The position numbers and the translations under genes were made by a program. A DNA stretch of 64,000 bases from positions 1-64,000 of the forward strand of contig SOIM01000047.1 in the NCBI GenBank assembly GCA_004377185.1, given 5' to 3'. The DNA is from Methanomassiliicoccales archaeon. Lineage in GTDB: Archaea; Thermoplasmatota; Thermoplasmata; RBG-16-68-12; SOIM01. The first letter of the stretch is position 1; each line of letters starts with the position of its first letter. Below, piece after piece: positions 16,261 to 24,305 of the stretch. The notes under the pieces were generated by a model, which ran no database searches, had not been told where the DNA came from, and saw nothing but the letters and a program-made list of their open reading frames with translations.

Positions 16261-16283
16261 ACGGGCCCGGCGATAATCGAACG
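16261..16283 (-). repeat. Decayed tRNA 3' end, copy 4
   Basis: ACGGGCCCGGCGATAATCGA followed by AC is the closest of the four relics to tRNA-Arg(CCT) 23306-23327, with about two mismatches. Confidence 0.6.
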
Positions 16284-16416
16284 GGGTCACATTCGCTATC
16301 GGGGATGTTGAAACATCGTAGAGGCCGCTTCTATCCTCGCTCCCATGATACCTCGTTAGAATCGGACCAATGTGGGATTGAGATTCCTTTACAAACAGGC
16401 CTACATGTAACCGATA

Positions 16417-16437
16417 AAGTAATATATCACCTGATAT
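16417..16437 (+). promoter_or_regulatory. TATA box and palindromic operator of the HTH-NT/HEPN pair
   Basis: AAGTAATATATCACC places transcription near 16450, just before ATG 16462. Overlapping it is the perfect inverted repeat ATATCA-CC-TGATAT (16424-16437). The first product has an N-terminal winged helix, so autoregulation at this site is plausible. Confidence 0.45.
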
Positions 16438-16461
16438 AATATCTTATCAATTGGTATAGTC

Positions 16462-16983
16462 ATGTATCAGGAATGGAACAGATACAAGATTCTGATGGCT
16501 TTCTTTGATGAGCCGAACAGGAAGTGGCAACTTAGGCAGTTGGAAAGGAAGGTGGGCATAGGTTTACCATCGGTAAAGAACCATGTGGAGGCGCTACTCA
16601 AGGAAGGTCTTCTCAAAGTTGAGGAGGGAGGTTCCTACAGAGGTTACAGAGCATCAATGAGCGAGATGTTCAGAACATATAAGTCGAGCAATCTGCTCGC
16701 GAGGTTGAGGTCCGGTGGTCTTGTCAAGGAGTTGGAGGAGAGATGCACGCCTAATTGTATCGTTCTCTATGGCAGTGGGGCTGATGGAAGGGACGACGAA
16801 AGAGGTGACATCGACATCTTCGTGGAGAGCAAAGAGAAGAAGATAGACTTGGGGCGGTACGAGAGGGAGTTGCACAGAACCATAAGCCTGCTGTTTGAGC
16901 CTGACGCAAGGAAACTCAACCATGAGTTGAGGAACACAATTGCCAACGGCATCGTGCTCAGTGGGTTCCTGAGGGTCGTATGA
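16462..16983 (+). CDS. Winged-HTH fused to nucleotidyltransferase (antitoxin)
   Basis: 173 residues. Residues about 8-65 are a winged helix (WQLRQLERKVGIGLPSVKNH, recognition helix and wing). Residues about 90-165 are an MNT domain with IVLYGSGADGRDDERGDIDI, including the DxD pair. The stop overlaps the HEPN gene start by 4 bases, so the two are translationally coupled. By family knowledge the pair is a toxin-antitoxin or stress module, with the MNT protein neutralising the HEPN RNase, possibly by AMPylation. The HTH would let it repress its own promoter. Confidence 0.8.
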   Translation: MYQEWNRYKILMAFFDEPNRKWQLRQLERKVGIGLPSVKNHVEALLKEGLLKVEEGGSYRGYRASMSEMFRTYKSSNLLARLRSGGLVKELEERCTPNCIVLYGSGADGRDDERGDIDIFVESKEKKIDLGRYERELHRTISLLFEPDARKLNHELRNTIANGIVLSGFLRVV

Positions 16984-17414
16984 TGGATTGGACAGAATGC
17001 ATAGATCACGGCAAAGTGAAAGAGGTCAAGAAGAACCCAGAACAGGCCAGATCCTTGGTCGAACTTGCCAAGAGGAGACTTGAATCCGTAGAAAAGAGGA
17101 AGGACTATGAGTATCCCCAGCTGTTGATTGAAGACTATTACGAGACCATAAAGGAACTCGTGAGCGCTCTGACAGCCATTCACGGATACAAGAGCTACAG
17201 TCATGAGTGCCTCATATCTTTCATCAGACAGTTCCACCCCAATACCCTGGCCTCGTCCCAACTGCGCTTCTTGGATGATTTGAGGAAACTGCGGAGTGAT
17301 ATCCTGTATAGAGGTAGAGAGATCGCTGAGGATTACCTCAATCGAAACTCATCGGAGATTGAACGAATCCTAGAGCTCTTGTTCGAGAAGGTTGATGAAG
17401 TGATTGGAGGGTAA
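16980..17414 (+). CDS. HEPN-domain protein (putative toxin)
   Basis: 144 residues, all-helical, of the HEPN type that accompanies HTH-nucleotidyltransferases. The family motif RX4-6H lies in the last third. Here the stretch is LRKLRSDILYRGREI, with Tyr where His is usual, so RNase activity may be altered or the motif may be read differently. It is coupled to 16462 by a 4 bp overlap. No other gene follows in the same direction until 18157. Confidence 0.75.
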   Translation: MMDWTECIDHGKVKEVKKNPEQARSLVELAKRRLESVEKRKDYEYPQLLIEDYYETIKELVSALTAIHGYKSYSHECLISFIRQFHPNTLASSQLRFLDDLRKLRSDILYRGREIAEDYLNRNSSEIERILELLFEKVDEVIGG

Positions 17415-17631
17415 TCTGGAATGCGACATTCCTCAGATAAGCGAAGAAAACATGTGAGGGGATGCATCCGAAATCGTACGCTACACGCCCAAATAATGCT
17501 TCATCTGCAAGACGAAACACGACCCTTCCCGCGTCGTAACCAGAAGGGTTACTTCTCAGCGAGGCATGTAGGTGAATGTGGTCAAAATGAAGGGATTCAC
17601 AGAAGAGGAGCTGGGAAACGTCTGTGCGGTC

Positions 17632-17955
17632 CTAAGGCTCGTCGATGACTCCCCATTCTTCCTTGAGTATGCGTTTGCAGGTGGCAATCGTCTCCCTAAT
17701 GGGGCGTTCCATTCCTTCGATGTTATCAAACATCAAGTTGATTTGGATCAGTTCGTCCAGTGTAGGCGTTCTCTTGGTCTTCACATCGCCCATCATGGAA
17801 GGCAGGCATCTCGAATCACATAATCTTTTCTGTCTACGCTCATGACCGTTTCGCAGAGCAACAACACTGCATGTTATCTTTTCCTTCCACTTCAGGTCCT
17901 TCAGCGCTTTGAGCCTTCGTATTCCGGCAACGAGAACGTCGTGGAAGTATGAAGA
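17632..17955 (-). pseudogene. ParB-like domain gene fragment
   Basis: An open stretch of 107 codons on the reverse strand begins after an in-frame TAG at 17956, without a good start codon. It encodes DVLVAGIRRLKALKDLKWKE, which resembles the ParB/Spo0J N-terminal pattern (VAGxRRLxALKxLGWKxI). A helical tail follows, ending CKRILKEEWGVIDEP. The upstream reading frames give pieces such as HSRNVDGKAVKRESP that may be the missing N-terminus out of frame. An ATG at 17793 could still yield the last 53 residues. Confidence 0.4.
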
Positions 17956-18156
17956 CTACGGAGATTCTCTTTTGACCGCTTTGCCATCAACGTTGCGAGA
18001 ATGGGTGAGCGATCTTTGGAGGAGAAAGGAATCCTTGAAGGGGGGAAGTGGCGTGAGGAAAACAGTCAATGGTGGTACAACGATATCAATTACAAGCATA
18101 TTTGTACTAGGAATTGGCTTTATAGATGGCTGAGAGAATAGAGGAGGAATTTGGAT

Positions 18157-18315
18157 ATGAGTGGGAAAGAAAAGAAAGAAGAAATCGTTTGCGAGAGGTG
18201 TGGGAAAAAGATAGATACGAGTAAGTCGTACTATCAAGTCAATTACGATAAGGGAGAAAATGTCGTGGACAAGTTTGAGTGTTCTCCGTGCTATCTTAAA
18301 CACGTGAGTACCTGA
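18157..18315 (+). CDS. Small CxxC/CxxC zinc-ribbon-like protein, 52 aa
   Basis: ATG 18157 follows GGAGGA by 8 bases. The product is very charged, with two Cys pairs, IVCERCGKKID and FECSPCYLKH, about 35 residues apart, as in small zinc ribbons. No further family is recognisable. It lies 47 bases before the VLREV-family gene and may be co-transcribed with it. Confidence 0.6.
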   Translation: MSGKEKKEEIVCERCGKKIDTSKSYYQVNYDKGENVVDKFECSPCYLKHVST

Positions 18316-18362
18316 CCAACAGAGGAATTACTGTTGTCGTTGCGGGAAGTACGTTCAGAGCC

Positions 18363-18875
18363 TTGGCTCATGCCTCATACGCTCTCTTCCCACCGTTCTC
18401 CGCTTTGTGTTCAAAAACTCTCTTGCTCACTAGTGTCAAAGTCTTGGTGAGCCCTGATGCCGCAGCTAGGCTTCTCAGTTTGAGTTCTGGAACGACTTCT
18501 CGTGCAGAGACATCCTTGCTTGCTGTCAGGAGGAACATCGTCAGAAAACCACGCAGGGGCGTTCCTATTGTTTTTGCTCAGAAGGAAGCGTATCAGACTG
18601 AGGAATCTCATGAGATGGAAGTGAGAAGGCAAGCAAGACCCATGCTGCGAGAGAAGACCGAGGTGCGGGACACGTCCGACTTCGTGGATGCCGCGCCCAT
18701 CAAGCAAGAGGACACAAAGGTAAGCACAGAAGGTCTGCGCCGTTTCGTTCTGGAGAAGCTGCCTGAGAAATCAGTTCTGAGAGAGGTCATCCTCTCGGAA
18801 AAGGAGGAGCTGACGGCTGAGGAGTTCATAGCGAAGATGGAGGTTTGGCTGTTTCTTTTCAACCGCGAGAATTGA
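18363..18875 (+). CDS. VLREV-family protein, second copy (no integrase partner)
   Basis: 170 residues, paralogous to 4752. The shared blocks are VSPDAAARLLSL near residues 30-42 and the C-terminal block KSVLREVILSEKEELTAEEF followed by AKMEVWLFLFN. The central ~80 residues are poorly conserved and probably disordered. At 4752 an integrase converges on the gene; here that position holds a PKD surface protein, so the module is incomplete. The start is uncertain: the first ~20 residues are hydrophobic and unlike the paralog, so a later start is possible. Confidence 0.65.
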   Translation: MAHASYALFPPFSALCSKTLLLTSVKVLVSPDAAARLLSLSSGTTSRAETSLLAVRRNIVRKPRRGVPIVFAQKEAYQTEESHEMEVRRQARPMLREKTEVRDTSDFVDAAPIKQEDTKVSTEGLRRFVLEKLPEKSVLREVILSEKEELTAEEFIAKMEVWLFLFNREN

Positions 18876-18912
18876 GGAATGATCCGCTGGGATAGTTTTC
18901 GATGCTTATGGT

Positions 18913-20694
18913 TCAAATAGTCAGTATGTAAGAAACCTGCGCCATTCCGCCGTCATCATCCTTGACAGTGACAGTAATCGTGAAGGTCCCGCTACCCGGG
19001 AAGGCGTGGGTGACCGTATCGACGATTGTCACTGGGTAGCTGCCGTTTGGATTGGGGTAGATGTTGGTGACGTTCGTACCGTCCCCGAAGTCCCAGTGGA
19101 ACGTCAGGTCGTCCGCGCCAGGGTCATGGGCAGTGGCTTCGAATGTCAATCCGTGGGAGAGTATGGTTGCAGTCAGGTCCACTTCCCAGATGTGTGTCTC
19201 CGGATGCTGTACGTTGAAGGTGTGGTGGATCCAAACCTCTTCTTGGTCATCGAACTTGAGTACTATCCAGCATGGGTTCGCTCCGTTGGGTTGTCCGTTG
19301 ACCGGGTCGTCCTCGGGAGTGTAGCGGACGATTGCCGAGTATCTTCTTGAGATGTTCACGCTGAGGTGTGTGAGGTCGAGCATTTGATCATTTGGACTTC
19401 CTGGATATCTTGTGAGGGAGCCTTCTGCTATGAGTACGTCATCTTCATGGAGTTCTATCGAGACGTCATGCCATTTCTCGCCGGCTGTTCTTAAAAGCAC
19501 TGTTCCTTCCACTGGGAGGACGTTGATGCTTACCGATGGCGGAACATTCAATACCAGAATCTCCAAGGTCTTATTGGCAACCCCTCCATCGTCATCTATG
19601 ATCGTGAGTGTCAGTTCGTATAGTCCATCGTCTTTGAAAATGTGGGTTACGTCTTCCACAACTTCGAACGGAAAGGTTCCCCAAGGGCTCTCTGGAGGAT
19701 CGGGGTCATTCTCATCGTTGAAATGAGTGGTTTGTCTCTGGAAACCATCACTGAACTGCCATATTAACGTCAGGTCGTCGCTTCCCGGGTCGGTGACCAT
19801 TGCTGAACAATAAACGGGATTCCCTTCGTCGATTTCAGCATCGCAATCAACTTCCAAACTCGGAGACACATTCTCGATTTCTATCGGAATCTCATAGGTC
19901 TGGATCTCATCCTCACAGGCATAGAGGGCGAATCTCAAATCTCCGTCCACCTCCTCAACCCACGGTTTCTGTTTGTACTGCCACCAATTGGTCCCGTTGT
20001 TGTAGGAATCTTCGGATATGTGGATCTCGTAGTTCCCTCCAGCATTCATCATACTTGTCACGACCAGATAGTAGGTTTCCCCTTGAACTAAGGAGACATC
20101 AGGGAAATCGAAGACGGGCCATTTATCAAACGGGATAAACCTCGGCTCTGGAATGTTTTCGACTGGAACACTTGCATTGGTCAGGTCTGGACCTTCGAGT
20201 TCCTTTCGAATGTGAACATCGACACCCGCATTTGGTCGACCCCAATTTATCGAGATGTCAACTTTTACCTTGCATATCTGTGAGTGAACGGGAGTGAAGG
20301 ACTGAGCATTGCTATGGTTCATGTTCACAATCGCGAACCACTTTCCATCTCCATCAGCTTTGATATCAACAATCTCTTCTTTATGAGACGTTTGCAGGGA
20401 AAGTTTCCCTTTGTGGTCGTCGCCCCATACGTGACTTTCTATCGGATCAGCAGTCCAAGCTGTGTCCCAATTGCCATCTCCGTCGAAATCCCATCGATAG
20501 CCTTCAGCTGGTGTATGAGGGTCTCTAAGGCTTTCAGCGTCCAACACTACAGGGCTTCCTTCTGTTCCTATTATGATATCTCCATCGGGAGAGTTCTCGC
20601 CACCATGCAAAGCAAAGAAAGCAGTGGATAACATTAAGAATAAGATTCCCCACGATGTGCACTTCATGGTGAAGATAGATTGAGGTTTCATCAT
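18913..20694 (-). CDS. Secreted PKD-domain protein
   Basis: About 593 residues from ATG 20694, which has GGGAGGGG upstream. Signal peptide at about 10-35. PKD-like beta-sandwich domains are recognisable by YRWDFDGDGNWDTAW (residues ~60-80), LTLIWQFSDGFQRQTTHF, the middle IDDDGGVANKTLEI and the final DLTFHWDFGDGTNVTN with VTVKDDDGGMAQVS. Between the first two lies a jelly-roll-like part (VHIRKELEGPDL, QGETYYLVVTS) like carbohydrate-binding folds. No C-terminal anchor is present, so it is released or held by other means. Confidence 0.75.
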   Translation of the reverse strand: MMKPQSIFTMKCTSWGILFLMLSTAFFALHGGENSPDGDIIIGTEGSPVVLDAESLRDPHTPAEGYRWDFDGDGNWDTAWTADPIESHVWGDDHKGKLSLQTSHKEEIVDIKADGDGKWFAIVNMNHSNAQSFTPVHSQICKVKVDISINWGRPNAGVDVHIRKELEGPDLTNASVPVENIPEPRFIPFDKWPVFDFPDVSLVQGETYYLVVTSMMNAGGNYEIHISEDSYNNGTNWWQYKQKPWVEEVDGDLRFALYACEDEIQTYEIPIEIENVSPSLEVDCDAEIDEGNPVYCSAMVTDPGSDDLTLIWQFSDGFQRQTTHFNDENDPDPPESPWGTFPFEVVEDVTHIFKDDGLYELTLTIIDDDGGVANKTLEILVLNVPPSVSINVLPVEGTVLLRTAGEKWHDVSIELHEDDVLIAEGSLTRYPGSPNDQMLDLTHLSVNISRRYSAIVRYTPEDDPVNGQPNGANPCWIVLKFDDQEEVWIHHTFNVQHPETHIWEVDLTATILSHGLTFEATAHDPGADDLTFHWDFGDGTNVTNIYPNPNGSYPVTIVDTVTHAFPGSGTFTITVTVKDDDGGMAQVSYILTI

Positions 20695-20774
20695 TCTCCA
20701 GCTCCCCTCCCTTTCCAATCCTCCATTTGCTGTATCGAACTAGAACACTATAAAACTTCTCAATGGCCTAGCTA

Positions 20775-21059
20775 CTACCCACTCTCCTTCCTCAAAACCT
20801 CTCTGATGTTCGCGGTAGCCACCTCTATACCCTCGGTAAGCTTGTCCACGCCCTGCGTGCTCATCGCCACCAGCATGGCCTTCTTTCCTAATCCAACTGC
20901 AACCAGGTTACCAGCATCCGACTCCTCCACCACCCTCCTCGGGGGCTCCTTGTTCAGGCCGGTGTACACGACCTCGGACGCACCCAGAAGCGTGGCGGAC
21001 AGTGTCGCGAAGGTCTCTACATGTACGTCCCTGGGAAGGTAGCAACTACAGGAGCTCAA
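20775..21059 (-). pseudogene. Roadblock/LC7 domain protein, N-terminally truncated
   Basis: Reading from 21059 the frame encodes LPRDVHVETFATLSATLLGA, EVVYTGLNKEPPRRVVEESD and VAVGLGKKAMLVAM. This is the second half and more of a Roadblock/LC7 domain, a family that regulates small GTPases. The first ~40 residues of the domain are missing; hicA ends in their place (overlap 14 bases). Alternatively it is a functional short form using TTG 21059. Confidence 0.6.
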
Positions 21060-21273
21060 GGAATTCTTCTATGGTCAGCTCAGCATCCTTGATGATGTGC
21101 GAAAGCGTACCCTTTTTCAATGTCGAATGTAATGGTATGGTCAACTTGATGGTGCCCTCCTTCGTCCTTTTCTTCAAACGAACGTGGGAACCTCTCTGGC
21201 GGACAACCAGAAAGCCCGCCTTCCTGAGTGCTTTTATCGCCTCCCTTCCAGATATGGAGGGAAGCTTGGTCAT
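21046..21273 (-). CDS. hicA: HicA mRNA interferase toxin
   Basis: 75 residues, the normal HicA size, with a dsRBD-like fold. The signature GREAIKALRKAGFLVVRQRG precedes SHVRLKK, and the His in GSH is the catalytic residue known in the family. It starts at 21273, overlapping the 3' end of hicB by 4 bases. The order antitoxin-then-toxin is one of the two known for HicAB. It degrades translated mRNA unless bound by HicB. Confidence 0.9.
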   Translation of the reverse strand: MTKLPSISGREAIKALRKAGFLVVRQRGSHVRLKKRTKEGTIKLTIPLHSTLKKGTLSHIIKDAELTIEEFLELL

Positions 21274-21473
21274 ACGACTATCTCCACAATCTTCCCTTCA
21301 GAATACTCGATGAGATCGTCCTCGTCCGGTTCCAGGTACAGTTCTATCGCTTCCTTGATGTTGTCCAGAGCCTCCTCATGCGTCTCGCCCTGGGAGATGC
21401 AACCGGGGAGGGAAGGAACGTACACGGTATAGCCACCTTCTTCCTGGGGCTCCAGAACTACCTTTATCTTCAT
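21270..21473 (-). CDS. hicB: HicB antitoxin
   Basis: 67 residues from ATG 21473, with GGGAGAA upstream. A TATA-like element at about 21497-21512 fits this start. HicB RNase H-like fold: VVLEPQEEGGYTVYVPSLPG, CISQGETHEEALDNIKEAIE. It is a short form without an added HTH or RHH domain. Coupled to hicA. Confidence 0.9.
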   Translation of the reverse strand: MKIKVVLEPQEEGGYTVYVPSLPGCISQGETHEEALDNIKEAIELYLEPDEDDLIEYSEGKIVEIVV

Positions 21474-21552
21474 GATTCTCCCCTTTTTGTATGGGTATTC
21501 ATCCATATATATCTATGTCGCTGTGATTGTAAGTTTGGCCACACTCAACATT

Positions 21553-21622
21553 ATACCAGCATCCGACTCTACCACGACCCTCCTCGGGGGATCCTTGTTC
21601 AGGCTGGTGTGAATGACTTTGT
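21553..21622 (-). pseudogene. Second roadblock gene fragment, upstream of hicB
   Basis: The reverse strand encodes VIHTSLNKDPPRRVVVESDAG, nearly identical in DNA and protein to the middle of the roadblock fragment at 20775-21059. The two fragments flank hicBA. Confidence 0.65.
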
Positions 21623-21689
21623 CTTTGGTTCACAGAAAAATATATGGAAGGGTCGCTTATCAGGAATCGAAGATTCCGTGAGTGATGCC

Positions 21690-22109
21690 ATGAAATGGAC
21701 TCCCAAAAGAAAGGTCTTATTCCGCGAACTCTCTCAAAATGTTGACGGCGAGGTCGATGTTGCAGGCAGTTCGGAAGGTGGAATTTCCTTCTTCATGGAT
21801 GCTGGTGGTGATTGTCACCTTGAGTTTGATAGTGAGAAAGCTGCAGAACTAGTGAGTCTCTTGACCGAGGCTGTGAGAATAGCTGAGGATTCCCAAGAGA
21901 AATGGAAGATGGTTGGGTCTGTCAGGTATACTAAGTGTGACTGGGATGACCCTACTTTCGATGACAATCGTGGATTTGTAGTTGTTGAGGCCCGTCAAGG
22001 AGAGATCAAATTCACCATTCGAGCTGACCCACGAAGCGACGAGCCGGACTGGCCCGTTGTTATAGGCTTGGGGCCTGCTCGGGATTTTGTCGCACTACTA
22101 CAGGCGTAG
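21690..22109 (+). CDS. Unknown protein, first of a tandem pair
   Basis: 139 residues from ATG 21690 (GTG 21678 is also in frame). A TATA-like AAATATATGG near 21637-21646 suggests transcription near 21668. Conserved with the next gene: FFMDAGGDCHLEFDSEKAAELV (next: MKVGGRTESSWMYFDYQRTVELV), WKMVGSVRY, DDNRGFVVVEARQGEIKFTI and PDWPVVI. The pattern reads as one mixed alpha/beta domain. I recognise no family and no catalytic residues. Confidence 0.6.
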   Translation: MKWTPKRKVLFRELSQNVDGEVDVAGSSEGGISFFMDAGGDCHLEFDSEKAAELVSLLTEAVRIAEDSQEKWKMVGSVRYTKCDWDDPTFDDNRGFVVVEARQGEIKFTIRADPRSDEPDWPVVIGLGPARDFVALLQA

Positions 22110-22204
22110 ACCAACAGGCGAACCTCTCTTGGTCCAGGATTCCAACACCTTCTTTGCCACACCACTGGCAAACACTCTTTATATCCGTGGTATCATTTTC
22201 TTCC

Positions 22205-23170
22205 GTGTATCCGGGGGCAAATCAACTGAAGCTTGAAGAAAAAGCTGGGAAATCAATATGTCGGTACTTCGGGACTATATGGTTCGATGAAGAAGCCGAA
22301 TTCGGTGACGTCATCTTCATCTCGGTGACCCACAAAGGCAAGCTTCTGATTAACATGAAAGTTGGAGGCAGAACAGAATCGTCTTGGATGTACTTCGATT
22401 ATCAAAGGACCGTTGAACTCGTCAACATCCTCTCGGAGGGCCTCCCAGTTTTGGAGAATGTCGGCAGAGAGTGGAGGTTTCTCGGGTCCCTGATGTACGA
22501 CATGAGCGACTGGATCGGGGGACCTTTTGACGACCACCGGGGAGAGCTGTTGGTTGGTGCTCGAGATGGAGCCATGAGACTAGTTGTTCGAGGTCACCCA
22601 AAGAACGATGGAGAAGATTGGACAGTGTCGATAGACTCGCGAGTCGCTCTGCAGATGCACTTGTCATTGAAGAAGGCAGAACCCTACCTGAAGGAAGTCC
22701 AGGGGCAGTCAGACACCGAGTTCGAACCGAAAGGTATGTTGGGACGTTACGTCCAGTATGAAGTGGATGCTCTGGAGACGCCGCAATGTCCTCGTTTTCC
22801 GCCCGCCAGGATTACGAAAATCATCCAGGGTCAATACCCTCAGCCCAATTATGTCATTGAGTTTGCGGAGCCAGTAACGTGGAAAAGAAAGAAAGGCTAT
22901 GATGTGAGGTTCCTGGGTATGAAGTGTGCGGTTCTCATGAGTCGCTATGGTCGCGGCTTCGAGTTGTTGCTTGAAAAGGATAGGAGGCGGAAATCGACTG
23001 ACGCGTACCTTCACAAACTCAAGGCAGGAGTCAATCCCTATGAGATTAGGATTGCTAGGGTAGGAATAGAGTTGGAATCAACGCCCTGTTGGGGGGGTGT
23101 GCGTCTTGTCAAACCAGGGAAAAAGCTCTTCAAGAAGCTAGAGAAGAATCGTGTCGGTGAAGATGGCTGA
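22205..23170 (+). CDS. Unknown protein, longer member of the tandem pair
   Basis: 321 residues from GTG 22205. CTTTATATCC at 22171-22180 puts transcription near 22203, so this start is probably leaderless. Residues about 10-160 are homologous to the 21690 product (YFDYQRTVELVNIL, EWRFLGSLMYDMSDW, DDHRGELLVGARDGAMRLVV). Residues about 170-321 are an extra basic part (PPARITKIIQGQYPQPNYVIE, YEIRIARVGIELESTPCWGG) that I cannot assign. Stop and relic of the integrase module adjoin. Confidence 0.6.
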   Translation: MYPGANQLKLEEKAGKSICRYFGTIWFDEEAEFGDVIFISVTHKGKLLINMKVGGRTESSWMYFDYQRTVELVNILSEGLPVLENVGREWRFLGSLMYDMSDWIGGPFDDHRGELLVGARDGAMRLVVRGHPKNDGEDWTVSIDSRVALQMHLSLKKAEPYLKEVQGQSDTEFEPKGMLGRYVQYEVDALETPQCPRFPPARITKIIQGQYPQPNYVIEFAEPVTWKRKKGYDVRFLGMKCAVLMSRYGRGFELLLEKDRRRKSTDAYLHKLKAGVNPYEIRIARVGIELESTPCWGGVRLVKPGKKLFKKLEKNRVGEDG

Positions 23171-23171
23171 T

Positions 23172-23295
23172 TTGTTCAAGAAGGATGTCGGAGAATGACC
23201 TTGTTGTTTCGCAAAGCGGTGACGAATTCCCATCCTTCGGCCACGTACCTCTCTATCCCTCCATCTCCACCACTCTCTGGTGAGAGTTGTCATTT
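23172..23295. pseudogene. Relic of the VLREV-protein/integrase module beside tRNA-Arg
   Basis: At 23172-23198 the + strand encodes LFKKDVGE-stop, matching the LFRKDAEG end of the 4752 protein. On the reverse strand 23291-23200 encodes HQRVVEMEGIERYVAEGWEF, then VTALRNNKVILRHP, matching the last ~34 residues of the integrase at 5284. The convergent overlap is the same as at 5284-5306. The rest of both genes is gone. The relic ends about 10 bases from the tRNA-Arg(CCT) 3' end. Confidence 0.85.
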
Positions 23296-23305
23296 GAATA
23301 ATATA

Positions 23306-23380
23306 CGGGCCCGGCGAGATTCGAACTCGCGATCCACGGCTTAGGAAGCCGTTGCCTTATCCAGACTAGGCCACGAGCCC
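23306..23380 (-). tRNA. tRNA-Arg (anticodon CCT)
   Basis: Acceptor GGGCTCG pairs with CGGGCCC (two G-U-type pairs). The anticodon arm ACGGC-TTCCTAA-GCCGT gives CCT (reads AGG). T-loop TTCGAAT, discriminator G. Its 3' end is the template of the four relics at 10715-16283. Confidence 0.95.
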
Positions 23381-23485
23381 ATGTTTTGGACGCAGACCAG
23401 TCTAAGGAAATCTTTCTATTAATACCCTTTCTTGAAAGAGATTATATATCAGGCAAGCCAATTCCCACCTGTCCAACAGGAGTGC

Positions 23486-24295
23486 GTGGGAACATTGTCG
23501 TCTATAAGGAAGGTCTGCTGTGTTCTAGCAATTCTGCTAGCCGCTCTTCTTGCAAACACCTGTTTCTCAGGCCCAGCCCAGGGAGCTAATTTTGCCACAC
23601 ACGGAGGACTAGCTGAGAACACTCTGGACAACGATTTCTTCGTAGCTGGAGCTATGCTTGCCGATCTCGATAAGTTCCTTCCGCCTGGAGCTCCCCAGAC
23701 CGATTCACACAGCTTTGCGAACGGTTTAATTGATAGGGCTAGACCAGGCTCAAACGATGTGAAGTACTTCGCAATGGGGTGGTACGAGCATTTGGATCAA
23801 GACAGCGAGTTCCTCAATTCCGTTCTTGCCATACAGTCCGTTCATCCAGAATATTCAACGAATGACATTAGGCTAGGCTTTGATTACCTTACGATGCAAT
23901 CGCATCCCACAGATGTCAACGTGACCTTCATCATGGACCACACCGAGATTCTGGATGCGATTCGAGGAGGGTTGACCAACATCACCAATGAGCAGATCCG
24001 ACAAGCCATCTGGGACTACGTGTTCAGCGAATCGTTCGAGGCCCCTGGCTTGCTGCTTCAGATTAAAGGTGCGGAGATTTACGCCACTCTCTATCCAGAA
24101 AGGGTTGCTGAGATGGTGGACGAATACAATTCCTATTTCGATAGGGTCACCGCGGACTACTACAATCCGTTCTTTTGGTTATTCACTGTGGACATCGTGG
24201 ACCGGGCCATCCTAGATCTTGACATACACATTGCACCATTTCTAGGGATGAGTATAAAGCAACTAGACCCGGTAACATTGGAAAAAGCACCCTAG
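23486..24295 (+). CDS. Secreted protein resembling zinc-dependent phospholipase C
   Basis: 269 residues from GTG 23486, with AGGAG just upstream. Signal peptide: CCVLAILLAALLANTCF and cleavage near AQGA. The mature start has THGGLAENTLDNDFFVAGAM, then DSHSFANGLIDRA and FAMGWYEHLDQDSEF. This spacing of His/Asp with a GWxxHxxD motif resembles the zinc-dependent phospholipase C/S1-P1 family, whose tri-zinc site uses such residues. The match is by eye and partial, so substrate is unknown. It would act outside the cell. Confidence 0.45.
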   Translation: MGTLSSIRKVCCVLAILLAALLANTCFSGPAQGANFATHGGLAENTLDNDFFVAGAMLADLDKFLPPGAPQTDSHSFANGLIDRARPGSNDVKYFAMGWYEHLDQDSEFLNSVLAIQSVHPEYSTNDIRLGFDYLTMQSHPTDVNVTFIMDHTEILDAIRGGLTNITNEQIRQAIWDYVFSESFEAPGLLLQIKGAEIYATLYPERVAEMVDEYNSYFDRVTADYYNPFFWLFTVDIVDRAILDLDIHIAPFLGMSIKQLDPVTLEKAP

Positions 24296-24305
24296 TGAGA
24301 CCGAT

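Larger units (their letters stand above)
16098..16461. other. Gene-free stretch with tRNA-like fragment 4 and a TA promoter
   Basis: The divergent upstream regions of the two nucleotidyltransferase genes. It holds the fragment at 16261 and the palindrome at 16424. I see nothing else in it. Confidence 0.5.

Noticed and set aside
17572-17823. Forward gene of 83 residues
   Set aside because: The reverse frame over the same bases gives a ParB-like sequence, and the forward product has no recognisable pattern.
22136-22160. Repeat of TTCCAACACCTTCT with 14120
   Set aside because: Only ~14 bases match and no other context is shared.
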